From Betaproteobacteria bacterium (GTDB taxonomy: Bacteria > Pseudomonadota > Gammaproteobacteria > Burkholderiales > Casimicrobiaceae): a stretch of DNA of 64,000 nt. Below are positions 7,014 to 16,418 of this stretch, piece after piece. The notes under the pieces were generated by a model. It searched no databases, was not told the DNA's origin, and was given only the letters and a program-made list of their open reading frames with translations. The position numbers were made by a program, and so were the translations under genes. The stretch is from NCBI GenBank assembly GCA_016717855.1, contig JADKEV010000009.1, positions 1 to 64,000 of the forward strand. The letters are read 5' to 3'. Numbering within the stretch: the first letter of the stretch is position 1; each line of letters begins with the position of its first letter.

Positions 7014-10000
7014 ATGTCCCATGATCCGTTTTCGCGGCGGTTGCCGCGGTCAATTGCCGCCCTGGCGCTCGGCGGATTGCTGGCCTGCGCCGCGGCAGCG
7101 GTCCATGCCGCGACAGCCACGGTGGCGATCGGCTTCGACACCGATGACAATCCCGGGACCGGTTGCACGCTGACGCTGGGCGCCGCTTCGCTGCCCGGCA
7201 TCGAAGTCGCGCTCCATACCGTCGTGACCACGACGGCGACGACGGGCACGGTGGGAGCGGTCACCCGCCGCACCTGCGCGGGCGGCGTGTTCGGCGCGCC
7301 GGTCACGGTGAGCGCGGGCGGCTGGGCGGTCGGGCTGGGGGCGGGCCTCGACGGCTCGGACCTGGTCGAGACCTTCATTCCGCTGGCGGACCTGGGCGGC
7401 GCTGGCGCTGCGAAGATCGGCGCCGTCACCCCGGGCGACAGCCTACACGCAGCGTCCGCGATGGTACTGCTGGATCCGCAGCCCGCGGTGCGCGTGCCGA
7501 TACCGGCGCTCTCGCCGCGTGCGCTGCTGCTGCTCTTGTTCCTGGTCGGCGGCACTGGTTGGCTGATGCGCCGTTACGCGCGCCAGGGCGGCCGCGTTCT
7601 ACTCCTGGTCTGCGTGGTGGCGGCGTCGTTGACCACCGCGTCGGCGCTGGCCATCATCTTCGACGGCAATGGCGCCGATTGGACCGGTGTCGCGCCGCTG
7701 GCCACCGATACGTCGGGCGACGCCCCGGCCGGCGAGGACCTGGTCGCGTTGTACGCGGTCAAGGATGGTGCGAACCTGGCGCTGCGCGTGGACCTGGCTC
7801 TGGCCCGCGACCCGGCCAACCAGGCGCCGGTGGCCAACGCCGGAACGAACCAGACGATCACGTTGCCGGCGACGGCGATGCTCAGCGGAAGCGCGACCGA
7901 TGACGGCCTGCCGGATCCGCCCGCTACGCTGACTTATGCCTGGGCCAAATTCTCCGGACCGGGCACCGTGATGTTCGGCAATGCCGCGAGCCCCACGACG
8001 TCCGCCGGGTTCAGCGCCGATGGCACCTACGTGCTGCGCCTGACCGTCAGCGACAGCGCGCTCGCGCACAGCGCGGATGTGACCATCACCGTGAATGCGG
8101 CTGGCGCCGCCAACCTGGCGCCCATCGTCAACGCGGGCGCGAACCAGGCGATCACGCTGCCGGCTGCGGCGACGCTGGCCGGCACAGCGACCGACGACGG
8201 CCTGCCGCTGCTGCCGGGAACGCTGACGATAGGCTGGAGTCTGGTCTCGGGTCCCGGCGCCGCCGTGACTTTCGGCAACCCCGCCGCCCCGGCGACAACG
8301 GCCACCTTCCAGGCGCCCGGGACCTACATGCTGCGTCTGACCGCCAGCGACGGCGCGCTCAGCGCCGCCAGTGACGTCCAGATCACGGTCAGCGACGGCG
8401 CGCCGCTGCTGTTCACGGTCGCCGACCGGACGATCGCGCTGGGCACGCGCTACCAGCAATTGCTGGTGGCCGGGGATGCCAACGTCGGTGACACGCTGAC
8501 CTACTCGCTGCTGAGCGCGCCGGCCGGCGCCGCGCTGAGCCCGTCGCCGCTGGTCGACTGGGTGCCGACCGCGGCGCAACTCGGCATGAACACGTTCACC
8601 GCAAGGGTCACCGACGCGGCGGGCCATTCGGCCACGACCACGTTCCACGTGACGGTCGTGCACACCAACCGGCCGCCGCAGCTCGCGCCGCAGAGCAACG
8701 TGATCCTGCCTGTCGGCACTGCGTTCACCCGGACGCTCCAGGCGACCGATCCGGACGCCGGTGACACGCTCACGTTCGCGCTGGTGTCGGGTCCCATGGG
8801 GATGACGCGGACCGGCGCCGTGCTGGACTGGAACACCGCCGGCAAGGCGCCGGGCGACTATCCGGTGAGCGTGAATGTCACCGACGCGGGCGGACTCGCC
8901 GATGCCAAGTCGTTCACGGTCACGCTGACGCCGCAGCCGCCGCCGCCGGCCGCACCGGTGGCGAACGACGACAGCTACTCGGTCAAGGTCGGGCAGACGC
9001 TGACGGTGACTCCGGCCGGCGTGCTCGCCAACGACACCGACGCCAACGGCGACGCGCTGACCGCCAACCGCCTGAGCGATCCCGCTGTCGGGACGCTCAC
9101 CACGTTCAATGCCAACGGAAGCTTCACGTACTTTGCGCCGGCGGTCGTGCCGGGCGCGCCGCTGACCATCGCGAAAATGTGGAACACCGGCTCCGGCGGG
9201 TCCGATCGCTACCATGAACTGGTGGCTGACTTGAACGGCGACGGCTATCCGGACGTGATCAGCTTCGACAACAACGGCGGCATCCGCGCCCGCTCCGGCC
9301 AGAACGGCAACCAGCTGTGGAGCGTCAACAACGCCGGAGCCACCGATTGCCGGCTCAACTCCGGCGGCGGCAGCATGGACCAACGCGTGCTGGCGGACCT
9401 CGACGACAGCGGGCATCCGGCGCTGGCGCATACGACGACCTGCACGCGCTCGGGCGGCGGGTGGGCCGACCACATCGTCGCGTACACCCATCTGGGCACG
9501 GTAAAGTGGGTGTCCCCGCCGCTGTCGAAACCGCATCCGGACGTCCGGCACGGCGCGACACCAGTGCCGCCTGGTGGCTTCACGCCCGGCGGGCTTGCCT
9601 GGCAACGCGGGCTCAGCGTCGCCCGCCTGACCGCCGGCGGCGCGCCGGTGCTGCTGATGCGCGTGGAGATCCCGCATAACGACGGCTACACGTACTACGT
9701 CGATGCGGCCAACCAGTTCCACTACGCCGGCTGCCGCGCGGTGACCGGGTTGGTGGCGGACGAAAACGTGGCATGTCGCGCGACGCTGATCATCAGCGGC
9801 GCGGACGGCAGCGTCCTGGACACGCTGGTCGTGCGCAATCCGGCAGCAGTCGCGCACTTCGGCGGGCCGGGCGCCCTGTCGGAAATGCCGCCCATTGCGA
9901 TGGACATCGACGGCGACGGCCGCGTGGATCTCGTGTCCGGCACTGAGGTATGGATGCAGAACGCCGGCGGCGGGTTCGATTTCGCCTGGCAATTGAACCT

Positions 10001-13000
10001 GGGTGTCAACGATACCGCGGTCGCCGATCTCGACGGCGACGGCAAGGCGGAGATCATTCACATCCGGAGCAGTGGCCAGGCCAACTTCGACGATCGCGGG
10101 ATCTTCATCTACAGCCACGACGGTCAGTTGCAGCGCCGCATTCCGCTGTGGACCTACTGGTTCACGCCGTTGACCATCGCCGATGTCGATGGCGATGGCC
10201 GCCCGGACATCGTGCTTGGTGGAGACGGTACGGTATATGCGTTTCGCGACGACGGCCGGCCGATCTGGGCGCACAAGGTTCCTAATGACGTGCCCACCGA
10301 TCCGATACTTGCCCAGTTCTACACCCAGCCGACCCCGGGCTTCGGGGTCACCAATGCGGCGCCGCAGGTATACGACCTCGACGGCGACGGCGTGGCGGAA
10401 GTCGTCGTGGCCGCGTACTCGCGCATCATCATCCTCGACGGACGCACCGGCGTGCCCAAGACCGACCCGTTCTGGACGTTCAACTTCAGCTATAACGACG
10501 TCTCGGCGCTGATCCTCGCCGATGTGAACAACGATGGCCATGTCGATATCGTCCAGAACGCGGCATTCAATTTCAATTGCCTCAATCCGGGCGTGGCGCC
10601 GGCGTGCGCCGGCCTGGTCGGGCCGACGCCGCTTAGCGGCGGGGGCGCCAACAACTGGCTGCCGGGACCGAAGGCGTGGCCGAACGTGCAATACCGATCG
10701 ACCGCGATCGATGACAATGCGCGCGTGCTGCATGACACCACCGTATCGCGGATATTCCGCGTGCCCGTGCAGCGGGGCACGGTCCGCGATCCGCGGCTGG
10801 CGGAAGGCACAAGCTTCACCTACGCGGCAAGCGACGGAACGGCGACATCCGCGCCTGCGACGGTGTTCATCGAAATTGTGCCCGACAACCAGCCGCCGGT
10901 GTTTACCTCGGTCCCGCCGAAGAGCCTGTGGCAGCGCTTCGGCCCGACGCCGCCGGGCGGGCTGGTGACGCATTACTACGACCTCGCGGCTGTCGACCCC
11001 GATCCGGGCGACACGATCACTTTCTCGCTCAAGGCCGCGCCGACCTGGGTGACGCTGAGCGGCCCGGCGCGCATCCGCTTCGAGCCCACGTGCGGCTCCT
11101 ACGGCTACCCCTGTCCGTGGGGCTGGACGACGGTCATCGTGACGGCGACCGACTCGCATGGCGCCGCCACCGACCAGATCTTCATCGTCAACCTGACGAC
11201 TTCATCGGTCACCGTGCCCAACGTCGTGGGGATGCCGCTCGCTGCGGCGCAGACCGCGCTCGTCGCGGCGGAACTGCAGGGCGTGCAGTGGGTGGAGAGC
11301 TTCGCCGCGCAACCGGCGGGCACCGTGCTCGCGCAGGATGCGGTGGCGGGCGCCGTCGTCGGCCGCTTCGACGATATCAAGCTGACGGTCTCCAAAGGCC
11401 CGCAGCCCGCGCTGGTTCCATTCGTGGTGGGCATGACGCTCGCCATGGCGAACGGTCAACTCGCGGGGCTGGGGTTCACGGCAGCGGTGACGCCGGAGTT
11501 CTCGACGACCATACCGGTGAACCAGGTGATGGCGCAGTCGCCCGCCGCCGGCACGCCGCTGCTGCCCGTGCCGGCGAATCCCGTGGCGCTCACCGTCTCG
11601 TCCGGCCCGCCCTTGGCCGGCACCGTCGTGCAAGTCGTCGTCGAGCCGGGCCCGACGACCCGCCTGGCCGGCGAGGATCAGCAGTACAAGGCGACCGCGG
11701 TGTTCGCCGACGGCACCAGCACCGACGTGACGCTGTCCTCGTTGTGGCTGTCCACCGTGACGTCAGTGGCCACGGTCAATGCGTTCGGGGCCGCGCACGC
11801 AGTGGGCGCCGGCGCGACGCTGCTGCGGGCAACGGTCGCGGGCGTGACCGGCGAGACGACGCTCAACGTCGTCGCGGGTGTCACTGGCGACAACGTGCCG
11901 CCGTCGGCGAGCATCACCGCGCCCGCGAACGGCAGCGCGGTCACAGCCTCGATCCAGGTCACCGGCACGGCGACTGACGCGAATTTTCTGCGCTACGAGC
12001 TGGCGGTTGCAGCCGCCGGCGACGCGGCCTGGACGCTGATCGGCGAAGGGACATCGCCGGTGGCCAATGGCGCGCTGGCGACGTTCGATCCGACGACGCT
12101 GGTGAATGACCTCTACACGATACGGCTGACCGTGTTCGACCGCGGCGGCAACCAGAGCGAAGCGACGACCACGGTGCAGCTCTCGGGCCAGCGGAAGATC
12201 GGGCCATTCAACCTCACCTTCACCGACCTGAAGATTCCGATGGCCGGTGTCCCGATCACCGTCAACCGCACCTATGACAGCCGCGACAAGGCCCAAGGCG
12301 ATTTCGGCATCGGCTGGCGGCTGGGCCTGCAAACGCTGCGGCTGCGCAGCAACCGCGTGCTGGGGACCGGCTGGGTGCGCAACGTCATGGGCGTTTCCGT
12401 CACCCTGGCCGCGACCGACGAGCACAAGGTCAGCCTGACGCTGCCGGATGGCCGCGTCGAGGAGTTCGACATGGTCGTCTCGCCGACCGCGAACATCGGT
12501 TCGCTCGATGCGACCTCGGTGATCGGCTTCATTGCGCGGTCCGGCACCATGGGCAAACTGGTGGCGCTGGTCAACAACGATCTGCTGATCCTGGGCGGCG
12601 GCGCCGAGGACGAACTGGTCGACGATTCCACTCTCAACACCTACGACCCGCAGCTCTACCGCTACACCGGCGTCGACGGCGTCCAGATCGAGGTCCACAA
12701 GTCCGAAGGCGTGAAGAAGATCACGGATCTCGACGGCAATACGCTGACGATAGGGGCGGGCGGGATCGTCCACTCGGGCGGCAAGAGCGTCCTCTTCACC
12801 CGCGACCCGCAGGGCCGGATCACCCAGATCACCGACCCGCTGGGCAAGACGCAGAGCTACACCTACGACGGCAACGGCGACCTGGTCACGCACGTCGACG
12901 CGGTCGGCAACGCGTCCCGCTACAAGTATGACCGCAACCACGGGCTGATCGACATCCAGGATCCGGCGGGCAATCATCCAGCCCGGAACGAGTACGACAC

Positions 13001-16000
13001 GGCCGGCCGCCTGCTCTCGACCACCGACGCCAACGGCAATCAGATCCTCTTTACCCACAATGTCGGATCGACGCAGGAAGTCGTCCGCGACCGGCTGGGC
13101 AATCCCACCACCTACGGTTACGACGCGGCCGGCAACATCGTCAGCAAGACCAACGCCCTCGGCCAGACCTGGACGTACACCTACGACAGCCGCAACAACC
13201 GGTTGAGCGAGACCGATCCGCTCGGGCGCGTGGCCACCAGGACCTACGACAGCCGGAACAACGTGCTGACCAGCACGGACTTCGAAGGCGGCGTCACCGT
13301 CAATACGTACAACGCGCTGGGACAGCCGCTGACGACCATCGATCCGGAAGGGCGCACCACCACGCGGGTGTTCAATGCCGCCGGCAAACTTACGCAGTCG
13401 ACCGACCCCGAAGGCGGCGTGACGAAGTTCACCTACGACGGCGCCGGCAATGTGCTCACCCGGACCAACCCGTTGAACCAGGTCACGAGCTTCACCTACG
13501 ACACGGCGGGCAACAAGACCTCGCAGACCGATCCGCTGGGCCATACGACGGCCACCACGTACGACGGCAACGGGAACGCGCTCACAGTTACCGATCCCGC
13601 CGGCAACACCGAGCATCGCGCCTACGACGCTGCGGGGCGCCTGGTCAGCCTGACCGACAAGCTGGGCGAAGTCACCACGCTCACCTACAGCACCGTGGGC
13701 AATGGGAGAAAGGTGGCCAGCCGCACCGACCCGGCCGGCAACGTCACCAGCCACGACTACGATCTGATGGGCAATGTACTCAAGACCACGCATCCCGACG
13801 GCGCGGTGGAAACCAAGACCTACGATGCCGAAGGTCGCGTCCTCACCGACACCAACCGCGACGGCCACACCACCGTTTACCAGTACGACGTGCTCGGCAG
13901 GAAGACCCGGACCACGCATCCCGGCGGCGCGTTTACGCAGGCCACCTGGGATGCGGCGGACCGGATGCTCACGCAGACCGACGAACGCGGCAATGTCACG
14001 ACGTATGCCTACGCGCCGAGTCAAACCACGATCACGGACCCGCTGGGCCACGCCGCCATACACGAGTTCGATAGCCAGCGGCGCCGGATCAAGCTGACCG
14101 ATGCGCTCGGCCACGAGACTAGCTTCACGTACGACAGCGAGGGCAAGCTGCTCCGCACCACGTTCCCCAACGGTTCGTTCAAGACCACGACTTACGACGC
14201 GGCAAAGCGGAAGGCCGCGGAGACCGACCAGGCTGGGCGCACGACCCAGTTCACCTATGACGCAGCGGGCCGTCTGACCCAGGTGACCAATATGGCCGGC
14301 GGCGTCACTGCGTACACCTACGACGCCGTGGACAACCAGCTCACGCAGACCGACGCCAATGGCCACACGACGCAACTGGCTTACGACGCGGAGCGGCGGG
14401 TCGTCAGCCGCACCCGGCCGTCGGGCAAGCAGGAGACTTTCATCCACGACGCCAACGGCAACGTGCTCAGCCACACCGACTTCAACGCGCAAACCACGTC
14501 GTTCACCGTCGATGCGATGGGTCGTGTGATCAAGAAGATGCTTCCAGGCGGCGGCAGCGTGAGCTTTGCCTGGACGCCCGGCGGATTGCGCGCGCAGGCC
14601 GGCGGCGACACCTACGCCTACGACGCCCGCGGCAAGCTGTTGCAGGACCACAAGGCCTCCGGCGAAACCCTGGTCTACACTTACGACGCCGCCGGCAACA
14701 AGACCTCGGTCACCACGCCGCAGGGTACGATCACATCCACTTACGATGCGGCCAACCGCCTGGCGACGGTGAACGATGGCTCCGGTGCGACCACGTACAC
14801 CTACGATGCGGTGGGCAACCTGGCCGGCGTTGCGTATCCGAACGGCGTGACGGCGGCCTACGCCTACGACATGCTGAACCGGTTGGTGCTGCTGGCCAAT
14901 ACCGGGCCAGGCGGCCTTATCTCTTCGTATGCGTATACGCTGGGCGCGGCGGGTAATCGCACGCAAGTCGTCGAATCCGGCCCGGCGACCGCGGCGCGGA
15001 CCATCGCGTACACGTACGACCTGGTGTACCGGCTCACGCAGGAGTCCATTGCGCAAGCGTCCGTTCCGAACGTGACCTTCGGTTACACCTACGACGCGGT
15101 GGGCAACCGCACGCAAATGAACCGCAACGGCGCGGTGACCAACTACAGCTACGACAGCAACGACCGGTTGATCGCCGAGACCGGGCCTGCGGCGACCTTC
15201 ACCTCGACCTGGGACGACAACGGCAACCTGAAGTCCCGCGGCAACGGGTCGGGCACCGAGACGTACGCCTGGGACGCCGAGAACCGGATGGTCGGCTCCG
15301 CCGGCGCCGCGGGCATCGCCGGCTACGGCTACGATGCCGACGGGATGCGCATCAGCCGGACCGTGGGCGGCGTCACCACCACGTTCCTGGTCGACAAGGT
15401 CGGGACGGGCAAGCGTTGCGGCTGCCGCGGCGATGCGGGCGAACCGCTGTCGCAGGTCGTCGTCGAGACGCGGGGCGCCACGGTGATCGCCTATACGCAC
15501 GGCAACATGCTGATCAGCCAGCAGCAGCCAGGATCCGGGGCCAGCTATTACCTGACCGACGGCCAGCTTTCGATCCGGCAACTGGCGAACACGGCCGGCG
15601 CGGTGACCGACACCTACGACTTCGATGCGTTCGGCGTGCTGCTCGCGAGCACCGGGTCCACGCCGAATGTCTATCTCTATGCGGGCGAGCAGTTCGATCC
15701 CAATGTCGGGTTCTACTACCTGCGGGCTCGCTACTACCAGCAATCGACCGGCCGCTTCGTTTCGACCGACCCCGAACTGGGTAGCGTCTTCGAGCCGGCG
15801 TCGCTGCACCGCTATCTGTACGCGCATGGCGATCCGGTCAACTTCCGGGATCCGACGGGGCGCTTCGAGGTCTCGCTGGCCAATCTCACGTTCACGTCGG
15901 GCCTGGCGATTTCCGTCGGCGCGGGCATCCTGACCATGGTCGGCACGCACGCGCTGGGCGTCGCCAAGGATTGGCGCGAAGCGTTCGGGTACGGTGTGCA

Positions 16001-16379
16001 AGCGGCCGTGGGAGTGGCCATTGCCCTGGCCGGGGGCTACGTGATCAACGTCATCGCCGACCTGATGAAGGCGGGAGCGACGGTGTCGCAGGCTTTCCTG
16101 AGCGTGTACGTGCAAAGCATCTCCGCAGGCGAACTGGTTGCCGCCGAGCAGTACCTGGCGGGCTACGTTGCCAGGAGATTCCTGTACTCCACCGCTGCAC
16201 GTTGCGTGTTCCTCGATGCGCTGATGCTGGCCGTGCCGGGCTTCATCCTGCTGGGGGTCTCGGCAACGGAAAACTATGGGCAGTCGATCGCGACCATCAC
16301 GACTTCCAGCCGCGACGTGTTTGCCGCCGCCGCCCGGTCGCAGATCGGCATCTTTGCCGCCAGCATTGGTTGCACGTGA
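7014..16379 (+). CDS. giant secreted RHS/YD-repeat protein with mid-protein exosortase-type signal
   Basis: A 3,121-residue surface or secreted protein, start ATG 7014. Order: signal peptide (1-32); small beta domain; IPTL-like motif IPALSPRALLLLLF at about 162 followed by a span and basic loop RRYARQGGR; a second hydrophobic segment (about 194-214); two PKD/Ig-like domains (266-462); two putative-Ig domains (463-640); a cadherin-like domain (648-712); an FG-GAP/VCBS propeller with repeated DxDGDG calcium motifs (716-1182); two PASTA-like domains opening VPNVVGM and VPFVVGM (about 1398-1533); a BIG2-like domain (1538-1621); another Ig-like domain; about 30 YD repeats (from about 1930); and an RHS core ending HRYLYAHGDPVNFRDPTGRF near 2950. 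A hydrophobic tail of about 172 residues follows. RHS shells commonly enclose a C-terminal effector; none is identified here. Confidence 0.9.
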   Translation: MSHDPFSRRLPRSIAALALGGLLACAAAAVHAATATVAIGFDTDDNPGTGCTLTLGAASLPGIEVALHTVVTTTATTGTVGAVTRRTCAGGVFGAPVTVSAGGWAVGLGAGLDGSDLVETFIPLADLGGAGAAKIGAVTPGDSLHAASAMVLLDPQPAVRVPIPALSPRALLLLLFLVGGTGWLMRRYARQGGRVLLLVCVVAASLTTASALAIIFDGNGADWTGVAPLATDTSGDAPAGEDLVALYAVKDGANLALRVDLALARDPANQAPVANAGTNQTITLPATAMLSGSATDDGLPDPPATLTYAWAKFSGPGTVMFGNAASPTTSAGFSADGTYVLRLTVSDSALAHSADVTITVNAAGAANLAPIVNAGANQAITLPAAATLAGTATDDGLPLLPGTLTIGWSLVSGPGAAVTFGNPAAPATTATFQAPGTYMLRLTASDGALSAASDVQITVSDGAPLLFTVADRTIALGTRYQQLLVAGDANVGDTLTYSLLSAPAGAALSPSPLVDWVPTAAQLGMNTFTARVTDAAGHSATTTFHVTVVHTNRPPQLAPQSNVILPVGTAFTRTLQATDPDAGDTLTFALVSGPMGMTRTGAVLDWNTAGKAPGDYPVSVNVTDAGGLADAKSFTVTLTPQPPPPAAPVANDDSYSVKVGQTLTVTPAGVLANDTDANGDALTANRLSDPAVGTLTTFNANGSFTYFAPAVVPGAPLTIAKMWNTGSGGSDRYHELVADLNGDGYPDVISFDNNGGIRARSGQNGNQLWSVNNAGATDCRLNSGGGSMDQRVLADLDDSGHPALAHTTTCTRSGGGWADHIVAYTHLGTVKWVSPPLSKPHPDVRHGATPVPPGGFTPGGLAWQRGLSVARLTAGGAPVLLMRVEIPHNDGYTYYVDAANQFHYAGCRAVTGLVADENVACRATLIISGADGSVLDTLVVRNPAAVAHFGGPGALSEMPPIAMDIDGDGRVDLVSGTEVWMQNAGGGFDFAWQLNLGVNDTAVADLDGDGKAEIIHIRSSGQANFDDRGIFIYSHDGQLQRRIPLWTYWFTPLTIADVDGDGRPDIVLGGDGTVYAFRDDGRPIWAHKVPNDVPTDPILAQFYTQPTPGFGVTNAAPQVYDLDGDGVAEVVVAAYSRIIILDGRTGVPKTDPFWTFNFSYNDVSALILADVNNDGHVDIVQNAAFNFNCLNPGVAPACAGLVGPTPLSGGGANNWLPGPKAWPNVQYRSTAIDDNARVLHDTTVSRIFRVPVQRGTVRDPRLAEGTSFTYAASDGTATSAPATVFIEIVPDNQPPVFTSVPPKSLWQRFGPTPPGGLVTHYYDLAAVDPDPGDTITFSLKAAPTWVTLSGPARIRFEPTCGSYGYPCPWGWTTVIVTATDSHGAATDQIFIVNLTTSSVTVPNVVGMPLAAAQTALVAAELQGVQWVESFAAQPAGTVLAQDAVAGAVVGRFDDIKLTVSKGPQPALVPFVVGMTLAMANGQLAGLGFTAAVTPEFSTTIPVNQVMAQSPAAGTPLLPVPANPVALTVSSGPPLAGTVVQVVVEPGPTTRLAGEDQQYKATAVFADGTSTDVTLSSLWLSTVTSVATVNAFGAAHAVGAGATLLRATVAGVTGETTLNVVAGVTGDNVPPSASITAPANGSAVTASIQVTGTATDANFLRYELAVAAAGDAAWTLIGEGTSPVANGALATFDPTTLVNDLYTIRLTVFDRGGNQSEATTTVQLSGQRKIGPFNLTFTDLKIPMAGVPITVNRTYDSRDKAQGDFGIGWRLGLQTLRLRSNRVLGTGWVRNVMGVSVTLAATDEHKVSLTLPDGRVEEFDMVVSPTANIGSLDATSVIGFIARSGTMGKLVALVNNDLLILGGGAEDELVDDSTLNTYDPQLYRYTGVDGVQIEVHKSEGVKKITDLDGNTLTIGAGGIVHSGGKSVLFTRDPQGRITQITDPLGKTQSYTYDGNGDLVTHVDAVGNASRYKYDRNHGLIDIQDPAGNHPARNEYDTAGRLLSTTDANGNQILFTHNVGSTQEVVRDRLGNPTTYGYDAAGNIVSKTNALGQTWTYTYDSRNNRLSETDPLGRVATRTYDSRNNVLTSTDFEGGVTVNTYNALGQPLTTIDPEGRTTTRVFNAAGKLTQSTDPEGGVTKFTYDGAGNVLTRTNPLNQVTSFTYDTAGNKTSQTDPLGHTTATTYDGNGNALTVTDPAGNTEHRAYDAAGRLVSLTDKLGEVTTLTYSTVGNGRKVASRTDPAGNVTSHDYDLMGNVLKTTHPDGAVETKTYDAEGRVLTDTNRDGHTTVYQYDVLGRKTRTTHPGGAFTQATWDAADRMLTQTDERGNVTTYAYAPSQTTITDPLGHAAIHEFDSQRRRIKLTDALGHETSFTYDSEGKLLRTTFPNGSFKTTTYDAAKRKAAETDQAGRTTQFTYDAAGRLTQVTNMAGGVTAYTYDAVDNQLTQTDANGHTTQLAYDAERRVVSRTRPSGKQETFIHDANGNVLSHTDFNAQTTSFTVDAMGRVIKKMLPGGGSVSFAWTPGGLRAQAGGDTYAYDARGKLLQDHKASGETLVYTYDAAGNKTSVTTPQGTITSTYDAANRLATVNDGSGATTYTYDAVGNLAGVAYPNGVTAAYAYDMLNRLVLLANTGPGGLISSYAYTLGAAGNRTQVVESGPATAARTIAYTYDLVYRLTQESIAQASVPNVTFGYTYDAVGNRTQMNRNGAVTNYSYDSNDRLIAETGPAATFTSTWDDNGNLKSRGNGSGTETYAWDAENRMVGSAGAAGIAGYGYDADGMRISRTVGGVTTTFLVDKVGTGKRCGCRGDAGEPLSQVVVETRGATVIAYTHGNMLISQQQPGSGASYYLTDGQLSIRQLANTAGAVTDTYDFDAFGVLLASTGSTPNVYLYAGEQFDPNVGFYYLRARYYQQSTGRFVSTDPELGSVFEPASLHRYLYAHGDPVNFRDPTGRFEVSLANLTFTSGLAISVGAGILTMVGTHALGVAKDWREAFGYGVQAAVGVAIALAGGYVINVIADLMKAGATVSQAFLSVYVQSISAGELVAAEQYLAGYVARRFLYSTAARCVFLDALMLAVPGFILLGVSATENYGQSIATITTSSRDVFAAAARSQIGIFAASIGCT

Positions 16380-16418
16380 ACGTGACACGCGACGCACACA
16401 GCAAGTAACATCCGGCCC

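Noticed and set aside
12800..15400. CRISPR-like periodicity in the RHS gene
   Set aside because: The regular TACGAC-type spacing is the coding of YD peptide repeats, with no identical repeats or unique spacers.
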